Assembly (NCBI RefSeq): GCF_001579845.1
Contig: NZ_CP007440.1
Coordinates: forward strand, 5,540,029 to 5,604,028
Direction: 5' to 3'
DNA: 64,000 nucleotides
From: Rhodoplanes sp. Z2-YC6860
GTDB taxonomy: Bacteria; Pseudomonadota; Alphaproteobacteria; Rhizobiales; Xanthobacteraceae
Shown: piece after piece, positions 53,422 to 62,436 of the stretch
How positions within the stretch are numbered: position 1 is the first letter of the stretch
Layout: each line of letters begins with the position of its first letter
The notes under the pieces: generated by a model
The model's input: only the letters and a program-made list of their open reading frames with translations
Databases searched by the model: none
What the model was told of the DNA's origin: nothing
Translations under genes and position numbers: made by a program

Positions 53422-54614
53422 TGCGCTTCCATCCTGTTGACCGGCTCGTCGGCCTTGCCTTCAAACATTGCGAAAGTGGTTTGTGGTTTGCGGAGCGGCT
53501 TGGAAACGCGGACGGCGACCCGGTCGCCGACGCGGCCCATGCGCCCCTCGCTCAACGTCACGTCGCCGCAGCGAACTCTGACGGTGGCGTCGGACTTCAG
53601 CTCCAGCATCAGCGTGTCGCCGACCTCGAGCTTCATCATGCGCCTGAGCGGCAGCATGGCCTCGTAGAGCACCGCGTCGACCGCAATCTCGGCCTGGCCG
53701 ATTTCGGTCGCCAGATGGTTCTCCCAGATCGGATCGCGGCCGAACTTCTCGCCCATGAACATCTGGAGGAGAACTTCGCGGATCGGCTCGATCGTCGCGT
53801 AGGGCAGCAGCAGTTCGAGGTCGCCGCCGCGATCCTCCATATCGATGCGCAGCCGCACCAGGATCGCAGCGTTCGCCGGCCGCGAGATCGCGGCAAAGCG
53901 CGGATTGGTCTCCATCCGGTCGATGTTGAACTTGACCGGCGACAGCGGCTTGAAGGCAAGCTCGGCGTCGGCCAGCACCACCTCAATCATGCGCTTGACG
54001 AGGTTCGACTCAATCGTGGTGTAGGGCCTGCCCTCGACCCGCACCGTGGTCTGGCCGCGACGGCCGCCGAGCAGCACGTCGATGATCGAATAGATCAGGC
54101 CGGAGCTGACCGTCATCAGCCCGAAGTTGTCCCATTCCTCGGCCTTGAACACCCCGAGAATGGCCGGCAAGGGAATCGAGTTGAGATAATCGCCGAAGCG
54201 CACCGAAGTGATGCGGTCGAGCGAGACCTCGACGTTGTCCGAGGTGAAGTTGCGCAAGCTCGTCGTCATCAGCCGGACCAGCCGGTCGAAGACGATTTCG
54301 AGCATCGGCAGACGCTCGTAGGAGACCATCGCCGAATCGATGATCGCGCGAATGCCGGAATTGTCGTTCAGCGAGATGTCGGTGAGACTGAAGCCCAGCA
54401 GGCTGTCGATCTCTTCCTGGCTCAGCACCCGCTCGGTGGCACCCTTGGTGGTGGTGTGCAGGATCTTGGTGGATTCTTCAGCGGCTGCGGCGCTGGGGGA
54501 CAGCCCCTCGCCCTCCGCCTGCGGCGCCTCGGACTTCGCGGCCTCGGTTTCAAGAGCGCGGCCCCACTCGGCGGCGACGGCGTCCTGTTGGGTCTGGTCG
54601 TTCTGATCTGCCAT
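53418..54614 (-). CDS. fliM: Flagellar motor switch protein FliM
   Basis: A 398-residue switch protein. It carries a 60-residue acidic N-terminal extension before the CheY-P-binding motif VLSQEEIDSLLGF (63-75), which normally lies at the very start of the chain. A middle GGxxG-type domain follows (VSLDRITSVRFGDYLNSIPL, then SSGLIYSIIDVLLGG). A C-terminal SPOA domain follows (MMKLEVGDTLMLELKSDATV). FliM forms the C ring that binds CheY-P and switches rotation. ATG 54614 is the only start giving the extension. Confidence 0.93.
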   Translation of the reverse strand: MADQNDQTQQDAVAAEWGRALETEAAKSEAPQAEGEGLSPSAAAAEESTKILHTTTKGATERVLSQEEIDSLLGFSLTDISLNDNSGIRAIIDSAMVSYERLPMLEIVFDRLVRLMTTSLRNFTSDNVEVSLDRITSVRFGDYLNSIPLPAILGVFKAEEWDNFGLMTVSSGLIYSIIDVLLGGRRGQTTVRVEGRPYTTIESNLVKRMIEVVLADAELAFKPLSPVKFNIDRMETNPRFAAISRPANAAILVRLRIDMEDRGGDLELLLPYATIEPIREVLLQMFMGEKFGRDPIWENHLATEIGQAEIAVDAVLYEAMLPLRRMMKLEVGDTLMLELKSDATVRVRCGDVTLSEGRMGRVGDRVAVRVSKPLRKPQTTFAMFEGKADEPVNRMEAQ

Positions 54615-54644
54615 GTGATTTTCAGATTTGGGAATTTCAGGCCG

Positions 54645-55169
54645 TCACTGCACCACGATTTCCTTGAAGAGCACCGCATTGATGCGGTTCGGCGCGATCG
54701 AGGCGTTGACGCGCCGCGTCAGTTCTTCCTTCAGCCGGTAGAGCCCGGCCGAACCGTCGAGGTCGCTTGGCCGCAGTTCGCGGAGATAGGTTTGGAATGC
54801 GTCCATGACGCGCGGCATGATCGGCGTGATCTGCGCGACCATCGGCTGATCGGGAAGCTCGAGCACGATCTTGATCTTGAGATATTGCGTGCGCTCGGAG
54901 CCGGAGTTGGACAGGTTGACCAGCACCTCCGGCAGATCGACGAACACCGCGGGCTTCACCGTCGATGCCTCGACCTTGGCGGCTTCGTGCTTGTGCGAGA
55001 TGAAGTAGTAGCCGCCGCCGGCCGCGAGCAGCACCACCAGTGCAGCCCCGCCGATCATCAGGACCTTCATCGAAGGCAGAGCGAACTTCTTCTTAGCCCC
55101 TTCCGGCGCGGCTTCGGCGCCCTCTTCAATATCGGCGTCTTCGGCCACTGCGGCCTTTGCGTCTGCCAT
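54645..55169 (-). CDS. fliL: Flagellar basal body protein FliL
   Basis: A 174-residue protein with a cytoplasmic lead (EDADIEEGAEAAPEGAKKKF), one membrane helix (MKVLMIGGAALVVLLAAGGG) and a periplasmic FliL domain with VFVDLPEVLVNLSNSGSERT, then YLKIKIVLELPDQPMVAQ. It strengthens the stator-rotor interface. First gene of the minus-strand fliL-fliM-DUF6468-motE unit, 30 bases before fliM. Confidence 0.92.
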   Translation of the reverse strand: MADAKAAVAEDADIEEGAEAAPEGAKKKFALPSMKVLMIGGAALVVLLAAGGGYYFISHKHEAAKVEASTVKPAVFVDLPEVLVNLSNSGSERTQYLKIKIVLELPDQPMVAQITPIMPRVMDAFQTYLRELRPSDLDGSAGLYRLKEELTRRVNASIAPNRINAVLFKEIVVQ

Positions 55170-55527
55170 GGATGCGACTCCAGATCGGCTGAATGAGGGA
55201 AGCTGAGCGACGGCGACAAAGGAAGGAGACGGGCCGCGGCGCCAAGCCCCGGGCGCCTTGAAATCGACGGTAAGACCGTATGGTTAACGGAACCTTTCCA
55301 GAGCGGTTCCGACCGGTAATTTTTGCCGGGTCAGACTGGGCAAAAGGTGAATCCTGCCGGTCCAATTTTTCGGGTCACCGCCGCAAGCCGTTGATTTCAC
55401 GATATTTTCAAATTGGCACGCGGTCTGCAAAGACCCCTGCGAGCCGCTCGTTTGGGAGAACGGGAGGCTCACTCGACGGATCACCGCCTGGGAGGGCGGG
55501 GTTCCGCCGCTTCAGGGGAGTTGCTCG
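55170..55527. promoter_or_regulatory. divergent promoter region fliL / flgF
   Basis: A 358-base non-coding gap between divergent flagellar units. A near-consensus sigma-54 promoter directs flgF (55414-55429). A TTAAC half-box with weak partner (55283-55296) is on the fliL side. No gene is seen. Confidence 0.6.
55414..55429 (+). promoter_or_regulatory. sigma-54 promoter candidate for flgF-flgG-flgA-flgH
   Basis: TGGCACG-cggt-CTGCA matches TGGCACG-N4-TTGCA except for one base. GG at 55415-55416 and GC at 55427-55428 have the required 10-base gap. Transcription would start at about 55440, some 90 bases before the flgF ATG. Confidence 0.65.
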
Positions 55528-56298
55528 ATGGAGAATGCCGTTCTTATCGGCCTGTCGCGCCAGACCGCGTTGCAACGCGAGCTGGAAGTGGTGGCCAACA
55601 ATATCGCGAACCTGAACACCACCGGCTACAAGGCCGACGGCGCGGTGTTTTCGGAATTTCTGCGCGACAAGGCGGACACGGACCAGTTCGCCACGCAAGA
55701 CCGCCGCTTGAGCCTCGTGCAAGACCGCATGAACTGGCACGACATGAGCCAGGGCGTGGTGCAGCAGACCGGCGGTCCGCTCGACATCGCGATCGATGGC
55801 GAAGGCATGTTGGTCGTCCAGACCGCCAACGGCGGCGAGCGCTACACCCGCAACGGCGCGCTGCAGCTCAACAACATCGGCCAGGTGGTGACCACCAGCG
55901 GCGACGTTGTGCTCGGCGAAAGCGGCCCGATCGTCATCCAGCAGACCGATCGCGACATCGTCATCAACAAGGATGGCACCATCAAGGTGCGCGAAGGTCA
56001 GAGCCTCAACTCGGACTCGACGCGCGGCAAGCTGCGCATCGTCCGCTTCGCCGACACGCAGCAACTGAGGAAGGAAGGCGCGAGCTCATACAGCGCGCCT
56101 GCCAACGTGACGCCCGAGCCCGTCGTCAAGCCCAACGTCATCCAGGGCGCGATCGAGAAATCCAACGTCCGTTCGGTGATCGAGATGTCGCGCATGATCG
56201 AAGTGACGCGCGCCTACACCGAAGTCGCCACCATCATCTCGCAGCAGAGTGACCTTCGGAAGAACTCGCTGCAACAGCTCGCCGAAGTGCCGACCTAA
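55528..56298 (+). CDS. flgF: Flagellar basal-body rod protein FlgF
   Basis: A 256-residue rod protein. The N-terminus is ELEVVANNIANLNTTGYKAD, the shared flagellar rod/hook block. The middle has DIAIDGEGMLVVQTANGGER, and the C-terminus ends in SVIEMSRMIEVTRAYTEVAT. First gene of the plus-strand unit; the GGGGAG ribosome site lies eight bases before ATG. It is part of the distal-rod and transport-axis assembly. Confidence 0.93.
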   Translation: MENAVLIGLSRQTALQRELEVVANNIANLNTTGYKADGAVFSEFLRDKADTDQFATQDRRLSLVQDRMNWHDMSQGVVQQTGGPLDIAIDGEGMLVVQTANGGERYTRNGALQLNNIGQVVTTSGDVVLGESGPIVIQQTDRDIVINKDGTIKVREGQSLNSDSTRGKLRIVRFADTQQLRKEGASSYSAPANVTPEPVVKPNVIQGAIEKSNVRSVIEMSRMIEVTRAYTEVATIISQQSDLRKNSLQQLAEVPT

Positions 56299-56310
56299 GG
56301 AGATATCGTC

Positions 56311-57099
56311 ATGCGTGCCCTTGCCACCGCAGCCACCGGCATGATGGCCCAGGAGTTGAACGTCCAGGTCATCTCCAACAACATCGCCAACATGCGCACA
56401 ACGGGCTACAAGCGCCAGCGTGCGGAATTCCAGGACCTGCTCTACGAGCATGTGCGCCGCATCGGCACGCAGACCTCGACGCAGGGCAACATCCTGCCGG
56501 TCGGCATCGACCTCGGCGGCGGCGTGAAGACGGTGGGTACCGCGCGCCTGATGACCCAGGGCACGCTCACCCAGACCGGCGCCGATCTCAACGTCGCGAT
56601 CCGCGGCGAAGGCTTCTTCAAGGTGCTGATGCCGGACGGCACCTTCAGCTATACCCGCGACGGCGATTTCCAGATGGATGCGCAGGGCCGTATCGTCACC
56701 CAGCAGGGCAACGTGGTGCAGCCCGGCATCAACATCCCGAACAATGCCCAGGCGATCAGCATCAGCCCTGCCGGACAGGTTTCGGCGACGATCCCCGGCA
56801 CCACCACGCCATCGGTCCTTGGCCAGCTGGTGCTGACGCGCTTCGTCAACAAGGCCGGCCTGCAGGCCATCGGCGACAACCTGTTTGTCGAGACGCCGGC
56901 TTCGGGCCCGCCGCAGGACGGCGTGCCTAACACGGACGGCATGGGCGACCTGCAGCAGGGCAACCTGGAGCAGGCCAACGTCGAGGCGGTGACCGAAATC
57001 TCCGATCTGATCGCGGCGCAGCGCGCCTACGAGATGAACGGCAAGGTCATCACCGCGGCCGACCAGATGCTGCAAACCACATCGCAACTGATGCGCTGA
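56311..57099 (+). CDS. flgG: Flagellar distal rod protein FlgG
   Basis: A 262-residue distal-rod protein. The N-terminus NNIANMRTTGYKRQRAEFQD, the middle AIRGEGFFKVLMPDGTFSYT, then DGDFQMDAQGRIVTQQGNVV, and the C-terminal ALxTxAQRAYEMNGKVITAA-type block match FlgG closely. Follows flgF by 12 bases. Length as in E. coli (260). Confidence 0.95.
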   Translation: MRALATAATGMMAQELNVQVISNNIANMRTTGYKRQRAEFQDLLYEHVRRIGTQTSTQGNILPVGIDLGGGVKTVGTARLMTQGTLTQTGADLNVAIRGEGFFKVLMPDGTFSYTRDGDFQMDAQGRIVTQQGNVVQPGINIPNNAQAISISPAGQVSATIPGTTTPSVLGQLVLTRFVNKAGLQAIGDNLFVETPASGPPQDGVPNTDGMGDLQQGNLEQANVEAVTEISDLIAAQRAYEMNGKVITAADQMLQTTSQLMR

Positions 57100-57108
57100 G
57101 GACGGGCC

Positions 57109-58128
57109 ATGATCCGCATCACCGCCACCGCATTCGCTCTGCTGCTCGCGCTCGGTCACGAGGCCGCGGCCGGCGCCGCCGCCGACGCCAGGATCCCGCG
57201 CCTGCGGGAGCTGGTCACCGTGACGTCAGACATCGTCTGCATCGGCGACCTCATCGACAACGCCGGCAAGGCCGCCGACGTGCCGGTGTTCCGCGCGCCC
57301 GATCTCGGCCAGACCGGCGCGGTGCTGGTGCAGCGCGTGACCGACGCGCTGCGCCCCTACGACCTCACCGACATCGACACCGGCGGCCTGAGCGAAGTCG
57401 TGGTGACGCGGCTGTCCCGCCCGATCAGCAGCAAGGACGTCGCCGACCGCATCGCCCAGGCCCTGGCTGGCCAATACGGTTTCGGCGACGCGCAGAACAT
57501 CTCCATAACCTTCGACCGCGACGTGCGGATGTTCCACGTCGAGGCGAACGCCACCTCCGATCTCGTGGTGTCGCGGATGAACGCCGATCCGCGCACCGGC
57601 CGCTTCGACGTCTCGTTCGAACTTCCGGGCAGCGCCGCGGCGCGTCGCATCGCGCTCCGCTTTGTCGGCACCGCACGCGAGATGATGGAGGTCGCGACAC
57701 TGACCCGCTCGCTGCGCCAGGGCGAAGTGATCAAGGGTTCCGATGTCACCATCGAGCGCAAGCCCAAGACCGAAGCAGGCCTCGAAGCCGTATCGCCCGA
57801 ACAGGCGATCGGCATGGCGGTGAAGTCGCCGAGCCGAGCCGGGCAGATCCTGCGCCAGAGCGAGCTCGTGAGGCCGCTCGCCGTGCAACGCAGCGAAACC
57901 GTCACCATCGGTCTGGAAATGCCGGGCATCATGCTGAGCGTCCGCGGCAAGGCGAATGAAGCCGGCGCCGTCGGCGACGTCATCAGCGTCCTCAACATCC
58001 AATCGAACCGCACTGTCCAAGCCACCGTCACCGGTCCCGGCCGGGTCACGGTTGCCCCGTCGACGCCGCTCGTCGCGACGGTGGTCTCGTCTCTTGCCAA
58101 CGATCAGTCGGCCCGTAACACCCAGTGA
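57109..58128 (+). CDS. flgA: Flagella basal-body P-ring formation protein FlgA
   Basis: A 339-residue periplasmic chaperone for P-ring assembly. Signal peptide IRITATAFALLLALGHEAAA. It is longer than E. coli FlgA (219) because of an extended N-terminal part. The C-terminal SAF domain has LRQGEVIKGSDVTIERKPKT, then AIGMAVKSPSRAGQILRQSE and GKANEAGAVGDVISVLNIQS. It overlaps flgH by four bases (GTGA). Confidence 0.9.
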   Translation: MIRITATAFALLLALGHEAAAGAAADARIPRLRELVTVTSDIVCIGDLIDNAGKAADVPVFRAPDLGQTGAVLVQRVTDALRPYDLTDIDTGGLSEVVVTRLSRPISSKDVADRIAQALAGQYGFGDAQNISITFDRDVRMFHVEANATSDLVVSRMNADPRTGRFDVSFELPGSAAARRIALRFVGTAREMMEVATLTRSLRQGEVIKGSDVTIERKPKTEAGLEAVSPEQAIGMAVKSPSRAGQILRQSELVRPLAVQRSETVTIGLEMPGIMLSVRGKANEAGAVGDVISVLNIQSNRTVQATVTGPGRVTVAPSTPLVATVVSSLANDQSARNTQ

Positions 58129-58883
58129 GCGTGAAACATATGAAACCCGGTCTCGTTGTATCCGCTCTCGCCGTAGCGTGCGCCGCGTCCTCGCTCGGAG
58201 CCTGTTCCACCTTCGACCGCCTGGCAGCGATCGGCGAACAGCCCGCGCTCACCGCGATCGAAAATCCGACCGCCCAGCCCGGATACAAGCCCGTACAGAT
58301 GCCCATGCCGACTCCGCAACCCGCGGCCTACAGCCCGAACTCGCTGTGGCGCAACGGCTCGCGCGCCTTCTTCAAAGATCAGCGCGCGCATCAGGTTGGC
58401 GACATTCTTACGATTACCGTCAACCTCAACGACAAGGCCGCCATCGCCAACGAAACCCAGCGCAGTCGGGCTAACAAGGAAGACTCCGGCATCGACAACT
58501 TCTTCGGCAAGAGCAAGATCCCGATCATCAACGCGCCGATCGGATCGCGGATATTCACCGCCGATTCCGAGGCATCGAGCGACGGCAAGGGCTCGGTCAA
58601 CCGCTCCGAAGCGCTCATCACCAACGTCGCGGCCGTGGTCACGCAGGTGTTGCCGAACGGCAACCTGGTGGTCGAAGGCAAGCAGGAGGTGCGGGTCAAC
58701 TACGAGATGCGCGAGCTGATCGTCGCGGGCATCGTGCGGCCCGAGGACATCCAGAGCGACAACACCATCGATTCCACCAAGATCGCCGAGGCGCGCATCG
58801 CCTATGGCGGCCGCGGCCAGATCATGGACGTGCAGCAGCCGCGCATCGGCCAGCAGGTGATGGACGTGCTGCTGCCCTTCTGA
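58125..58883 (+). CDS. flgH: Flagellar L-ring protein FlgH
   Basis: A 252-residue outer-membrane lipoprotein forming the L ring. The lipobox is SSLGAC, and the lead is KPGLVVSALAVACAASSLGA. The L-ring core has DQRAHQVGDILTITVNLNDK, FTADSEASSDGKGSVNRSEA and AVVTQVLPNGNLVVEGKQEV. It starts with GTG overlapping the flgA stop (GTGA); ATG 58140 is the next in-frame choice and gives the shorter, equally good signal. A strong terminator follows at 59035-59076. Confidence 0.93.
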   Translation: MSVKHMKPGLVVSALAVACAASSLGACSTFDRLAAIGEQPALTAIENPTAQPGYKPVQMPMPTPQPAAYSPNSLWRNGSRAFFKDQRAHQVGDILTITVNLNDKAAIANETQRSRANKEDSGIDNFFGKSKIPIINAPIGSRIFTADSEASSDGKGSVNRSEALITNVAAVVTQVLPNGNLVVEGKQEVRVNYEMRELIVAGIVRPEDIQSDNTIDSTKIAEARIAYGGRGQIMDVQQPRIGQQVMDVLLPF

Positions 58884-59034
58884 CGGTTTCTCGTGTGCGT
58901 GACCCGTACGCGTTGGTTTGTTGCGTAGGAGCATGATGGCGTCCGGAAAGGTCGGGCGTCCCGGACACCATCATGCCCCGCAATGAATGCGAGCTCCCCT
59001 GTCATTGCGTCTCGCGAGCGTAATGACAGTCTAC

Positions 59035-59076
59035 GCGGCCTCCGGCAGCTCCCCGCCGGAGGCCGCATTCTTTTTG
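59035..59076 (+). terminator. intrinsic terminator after flgH
   Basis: GCGGCCTCCGGC and GCCGGAGGCCGC form a perfect 12-bp stem with an 8-base loop. ATTCTTTTTG follows. It closes the flgF-flgG-flgA-flgH unit. Confidence 0.85.
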
Positions 59077-59088
59077 CGGCGCGAAATA

Positions 59089-59110
59089 ACATACAGAGCA
59101 GCCGGTATGT
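59089..59110. promoter_or_regulatory. candidate TetR operator
   Basis: ACATAC-agagcagccg-GTATGT is a perfect inverted repeat with a 10-base spacer, of a type bound by AcrR/TetR-family dimers. It lies upstream of the TetR-family gene starting at 59226, suggesting autoregulation. Confidence 0.5.
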
Positions 59111-59225
59111 ATCTTGACAGGCCCCGCCGCCCGGCGTGATGATTTCCGCGTCGCAGGACAGAGCCCGCGACAAGGCCTGGTGAGAGTCTCGCTTCAAGAG
59201 ACCGAATGCCGGCCGGGAGGAAAGG

Positions 59226-59948
59226 ATGGACCGAGCGCGCAGCGCCTTGCGCAACCGCAGAGCGTCATCGCCGTTGCACCGGCCGGGCATGCCTGCGCCC
59301 GCCGCCTCCCCTCGCCCGCAGCGCCGCTCCAACGAGCGCCGCACTCAGGAGTCACGAAGCCGCGCCGCACGCGAACGGCTGCTTGCCGCCACCATCGAGG
59401 TGCTGATCGACCGCGGTTATAACGGCCTCACCACCAAAGAAGTCGCGACCCGCGCAGGTTTCTCCAATGGCGCGCTGGTGCATCATTACCGCACCAAGGC
59501 CGATCTCGTGATCGCGGCGACCGCGCACGTTTATGAGCGCTGCATCGAGAACGGCAAGAGGATCGCGGCGAGCGACAAGGCCAGGCGCCATCCGGTGCGC
59601 GCCTATATCGACGATTGTCTGGACGTCTATCTCGGCTGGCCGTTCATCGCCGCGAGCGAGGTGCTGGTGCCAGCGCGGACCGACCAGACGCTGATGGTCC
59701 AGGTCGACGAATTCATGCAGCACTACCGCCGCACCATGAACGACGTCTGGATCGAGGCCTTCATGCGCGCGGGCATCGAGCGCGGCGCGGCCGCGTACAT
59801 GATCATGATGACACTCAACGTCATCCGCGGCATGGGCATCAACAGCATGTGGCAGAAGAACATGCCCTACTACCGCAAGCTTCTGCGGCAGTGGGCGGAC
59901 GCGATCGAGGCCGGCGCGCTCAAGGGCCAACGCTGCGAGCTTCGCTGA
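59226..59948 (+). CDS. TetR-family transcriptional regulator
   Basis: A 240-residue regulator with a basic N-terminal extension of about 40 residues. The HTH domain follows, RERLLAATIEVLIDRGYNGL then TTKEVATRAGFSNGALVHHY and RTKADLVIAATAHVY. The C-terminal ligand domain has MNDVWIEAFMRAGIERGAAA. The ATG at 59226 has GGGAGGAAAGG just upstream, an excellent ribosome site, so the basic tail is likely real. It probably represses its own gene and the catabolic cluster downstream (60002-63979). The ligand is unknown. Confidence 0.88.
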   Translation: MDRARSALRNRRASSPLHRPGMPAPAASPRPQRRSNERRTQESRSRAARERLLAATIEVLIDRGYNGLTTKEVATRAGFSNGALVHHYRTKADLVIAATAHVYERCIENGKRIAASDKARRHPVRAYIDDCLDVYLGWPFIAASEVLVPARTDQTLMVQVDEFMQHYRRTMNDVWIEAFMRAGIERGAAAYMIMMTLNVIRGMGINSMWQKNMPYYRKLLRQWADAIEAGALKGQRCELR

Positions 59949-60001
59949 CGACAACGGAAAAACTTGGCAGAAAAACCGGCAAAGAACTTGGGAGGTCAAT
60001 C

Positions 60002-61168
60002 GTGGCGCTACAGCAGAACACAGGACGCATCCAGACCACGCACATCGGCAGCCTGCCGCGACCGCATGCGCTGCTCGATATCATGAAAGCCAAGCTCACC
60101 CACCAGCCTTACGATCAGCAGGACTACCAGAAGAAGCTCACCAAGGCGGTGGCCGACTGCGTGAAAAAGCAGGTCGACTGCGGCATCGACATCGTCACCG
60201 ACGGCGAGTTCTCCAAGCCGGGCTTCTTCACCTACATCCAGGAACGGCTCGAAGGCTACGAGGCACGGCCGAACCAGAAGCTGATCCTGTTCCAGCAGGA
60301 GGTCCAGGCCTTCCCCGAGTACTATGCCGAGTATTTCAAGCAGGCCATGCTGGGCGGCGCGCTGATCCCGATCACGCCGGTGGTCTGTGTCGGCCCGGTG
60401 AAGTATCGCGGCGAGAAGCTGCTGCAGATCGACATCGACAACGTGAAGGCCGCCGCCGCAGCAGCAGGCGTCAAGCCCGAACACGTATTCCTGCCGGCCA
60501 CCGCGCCGTCCGGCGTCGGCATCAACGAGTACTACAAGAGCAACGAGGAGTACTTCCACGCCCTCGCCGCCGAGTTGAATAAGGAATACCGCGCGATCGT
60601 CGCGGCAGGTCTGCTGGTACAAGTCGACGATCCGTTCCTGCCCGACATCTTCTTCGAGCCGGGCCTCGACGACGCCCAGAAGAAGCGCCGCGCCGAGATT
60701 TACGTGGAAGCCACCAACCGGGCGCTGCAAGGCATTCCGCCCGAGCGGGTGCGCTTCCACACCTGCTACGGCATCAACGAGGGCCCGCGGCTCTACGAGG
60801 CTTCGCTCGCCCAGATCATCGACTACGTGCTCAAGATCAACGCCGGCTCCTACAGCTTCGAATGCGCCAACCCGCGCCACGAGCACGAGTATCACCTGTT
60901 CGAGAAGGTGAAGGTGCCGGACGGCAAGGTGCTCTGCCCGGGCGTGATCACGCACGCCAGCAACATCGTGGAGCATCCGGAGTTGATCGCCGAGCGCATC
61001 GTGCGCTTCGCCAAGCTCGTCGGCCGCGAGAACGTCATTGCCGGCGCCGATTGCGGCTTCTCGTCCCAGGCGCTGTACCGCACCGAGGTCCACGACAGCG
61101 TCGTGTGGGAGAAGTTCAAGGCGATGCGGCAAGGCGCCGACATCGCCAGCAAGATGCTCTGGAAGTAA
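60002..61168 (+). CDS. cobalamin-independent methionine synthase II-like (MetE C-terminal) protein
   Basis: A 388-residue protein built on the MetE C-terminal barrel only. HxC of the zinc site is in VRFHTCYGINEGPRLY; a later Cys is in AGADCGFSSQAL; a Glu ligand lies between them. N-terminal TTHIGSLPRPHALLDIMKAK and a middle VDDPFLPDIFFEPGLDD are typical of this single-domain family. Real MetE needs an N-terminal half, so this type is thought to act on other small substrates or methyl groups, often in catabolic clusters. GTG 60002 is preceded by GGGAGG at 59990-59995 (spacing six). Directly downstream of the TetR gene. Confidence 0.85.
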   Translation: MALQQNTGRIQTTHIGSLPRPHALLDIMKAKLTHQPYDQQDYQKKLTKAVADCVKKQVDCGIDIVTDGEFSKPGFFTYIQERLEGYEARPNQKLILFQQEVQAFPEYYAEYFKQAMLGGALIPITPVVCVGPVKYRGEKLLQIDIDNVKAAAAAAGVKPEHVFLPATAPSGVGINEYYKSNEEYFHALAAELNKEYRAIVAAGLLVQVDDPFLPDIFFEPGLDDAQKKRRAEIYVEATNRALQGIPPERVRFHTCYGINEGPRLYEASLAQIIDYVLKINAGSYSFECANPRHEHEYHLFEKVKVPDGKVLCPGVITHASNIVEHPELIAERIVRFAKLVGRENVIAGADCGFSSQALYRTEVHDSVVWEKFKAMRQGADIASKMLWK

Positions 61169-61238
61169 AACGCGACCGCGCAAAAAGTGCGGCGCATGTC
61201 AGGGAAGTGAAACGCAAATAAGCACCAAGGGGGACGTC

Positions 61239-62405
61239 ATGCGGAAGACTCTTGCGGGCCTTACGGTCCTGGTCACGACATTCTGTGCGCCGGCGCTCGC
61301 ACAGGACGTCAAAATCGGCTTCGTCAGCACTCTCAGTGGTCCCGTCGCCGTGGTTGGGAACGATATGCGCGACGCCTTCGAGCTTGCGCTCGATCACATG
61401 GACCGCAAGATGGCGGGCCGATCCGTGACGATGATCTATGAAGACGACGCGCTGAAGCCCGAGCAAGGAAAGCAGAAAACCGACAAACTGATCCAATCGG
61501 ATCGCGTCAACTTCCTCACCGGCTACATGATGTCCCACATCCTGCTGGCCTCGCTCAAGTCCGCCGTGGATTCGGAAACATTCCTGATCAGCGCCAACGC
61601 TGGTCCGTCGCAGATCGCCGGTGAGCTCTGCTCGCCGTGGTTCTTCAGCGCGTCCTGGCAAGGCGACCAGGTTCCACAGGCGGTTGGCGAATACATGAAC
61701 CAGAAAGGCGTGAAGTCGGCCTTCCTGATCGCGCCGAACTATGCGGCCGGCAAGGACGTGATTGCGGGACTCAAGGCGAACTACAAGGGCGCCATCGTCG
61801 GCGAAGAATACACCCGCTGGCCCGACCAGCTGGATTTTTCCGCGGAGCTCAGCAAAGCGCGCGCTGCCAAGCCCGATGCGATCTTTGCCTTCTATCCTGG
61901 CGGCGCCGGCGTGCAGTTCATGAACCAATACGTCCAGGCGGGGCTCAAGCAACAGATCCCGCTCTACACGGCCTTCATCGTCGACTCCTTGTCACTGCCT
62001 CAACTCAAGGACCTGGCCGTGGGCGTGCCCGGTGCCCAGCATTGGGTGAGCGATCTGCCCAACGCGGCCAACAAGAAATTCGTCGCCGACTTCAAGGCCA
62101 AATACAAACGCCTGCCCTCATTCTATGCGGCGCAGGCCTATGACGCCGCGAACCTGATCGCGAGCGCAGTCGATGCGGTGAAAGGCGACACCAGCAAAAA
62201 GGACGAGATGCGCGCAGCGATGCAGAAGGCGAACTTCGCCTCGGTCCGCGGGCCGTTTAAATACGGCAACAACCACTTTCCGATCCAGAATTTCTATCTG
62301 CAGGAGGCGGTGGCGACGGGCGACGGCGGCTATGCGCTCAAAACCATCGCGACCGCACTGACTGCGCATCAGGACCGCTACCACGACAAGTGCCCGATGA
62401 AATAA
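61239..62405 (+). CDS. LivK-type branched-chain/aromatic ABC solute-binding protein
   Basis: A 388-residue exported receptor of the type I periplasmic-binding family (Leu/Ile/Val-binding). Signal peptide RKTLAGLTVLVTTFCAPALA, then QDVKIGFVSTLSGPVAVVGN, TVTMIYEDDALKP-like and IYLTAFIVDSLSLPQLKDLA-type regions. Aromatic acids are frequent ligands in this subgroup. AAGGGGGA precedes the ATG at 61239. No permease or ATPase genes are visible beside it. It fits with the MetE-like and FAD-monooxygenase genes. Confidence 0.85.
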   Translation: MRKTLAGLTVLVTTFCAPALAQDVKIGFVSTLSGPVAVVGNDMRDAFELALDHMDRKMAGRSVTMIYEDDALKPEQGKQKTDKLIQSDRVNFLTGYMMSHILLASLKSAVDSETFLISANAGPSQIAGELCSPWFFSASWQGDQVPQAVGEYMNQKGVKSAFLIAPNYAAGKDVIAGLKANYKGAIVGEEYTRWPDQLDFSAELSKARAAKPDAIFAFYPGGAGVQFMNQYVQAGLKQQIPLYTAFIVDSLSLPQLKDLAVGVPGAQHWVSDLPNAANKKFVADFKAKYKRLPSFYAAQAYDAANLIASAVDAVKGDTSKKDEMRAAMQKANFASVRGPFKYGNNHFPIQNFYLQEAVATGDGGYALKTIATALTAHQDRYHDKCPMK

Positions 62406-62436
62406 ATGCGCGTCGAGGCGGTTCCAAGATGGAACG

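Larger units (their letters stand above)
58884..59225. other. intergenic region with terminator and TetR-type operator
   Basis: Contains the flgH terminator (59035-59076) and an inverted repeat ACATAC-N10-GTATGT (59089-59110) placed about 120 bases upstream of the TetR-family gene. No other gene or RNA is seen. Frames in it are short. Confidence 0.5.

Noticed and set aside
55283-55297. CtrA box upstream of fliL
   Set aside because: Only TTAAC with no second half at the required 7-base spacing (TTTC instead of TTAA).
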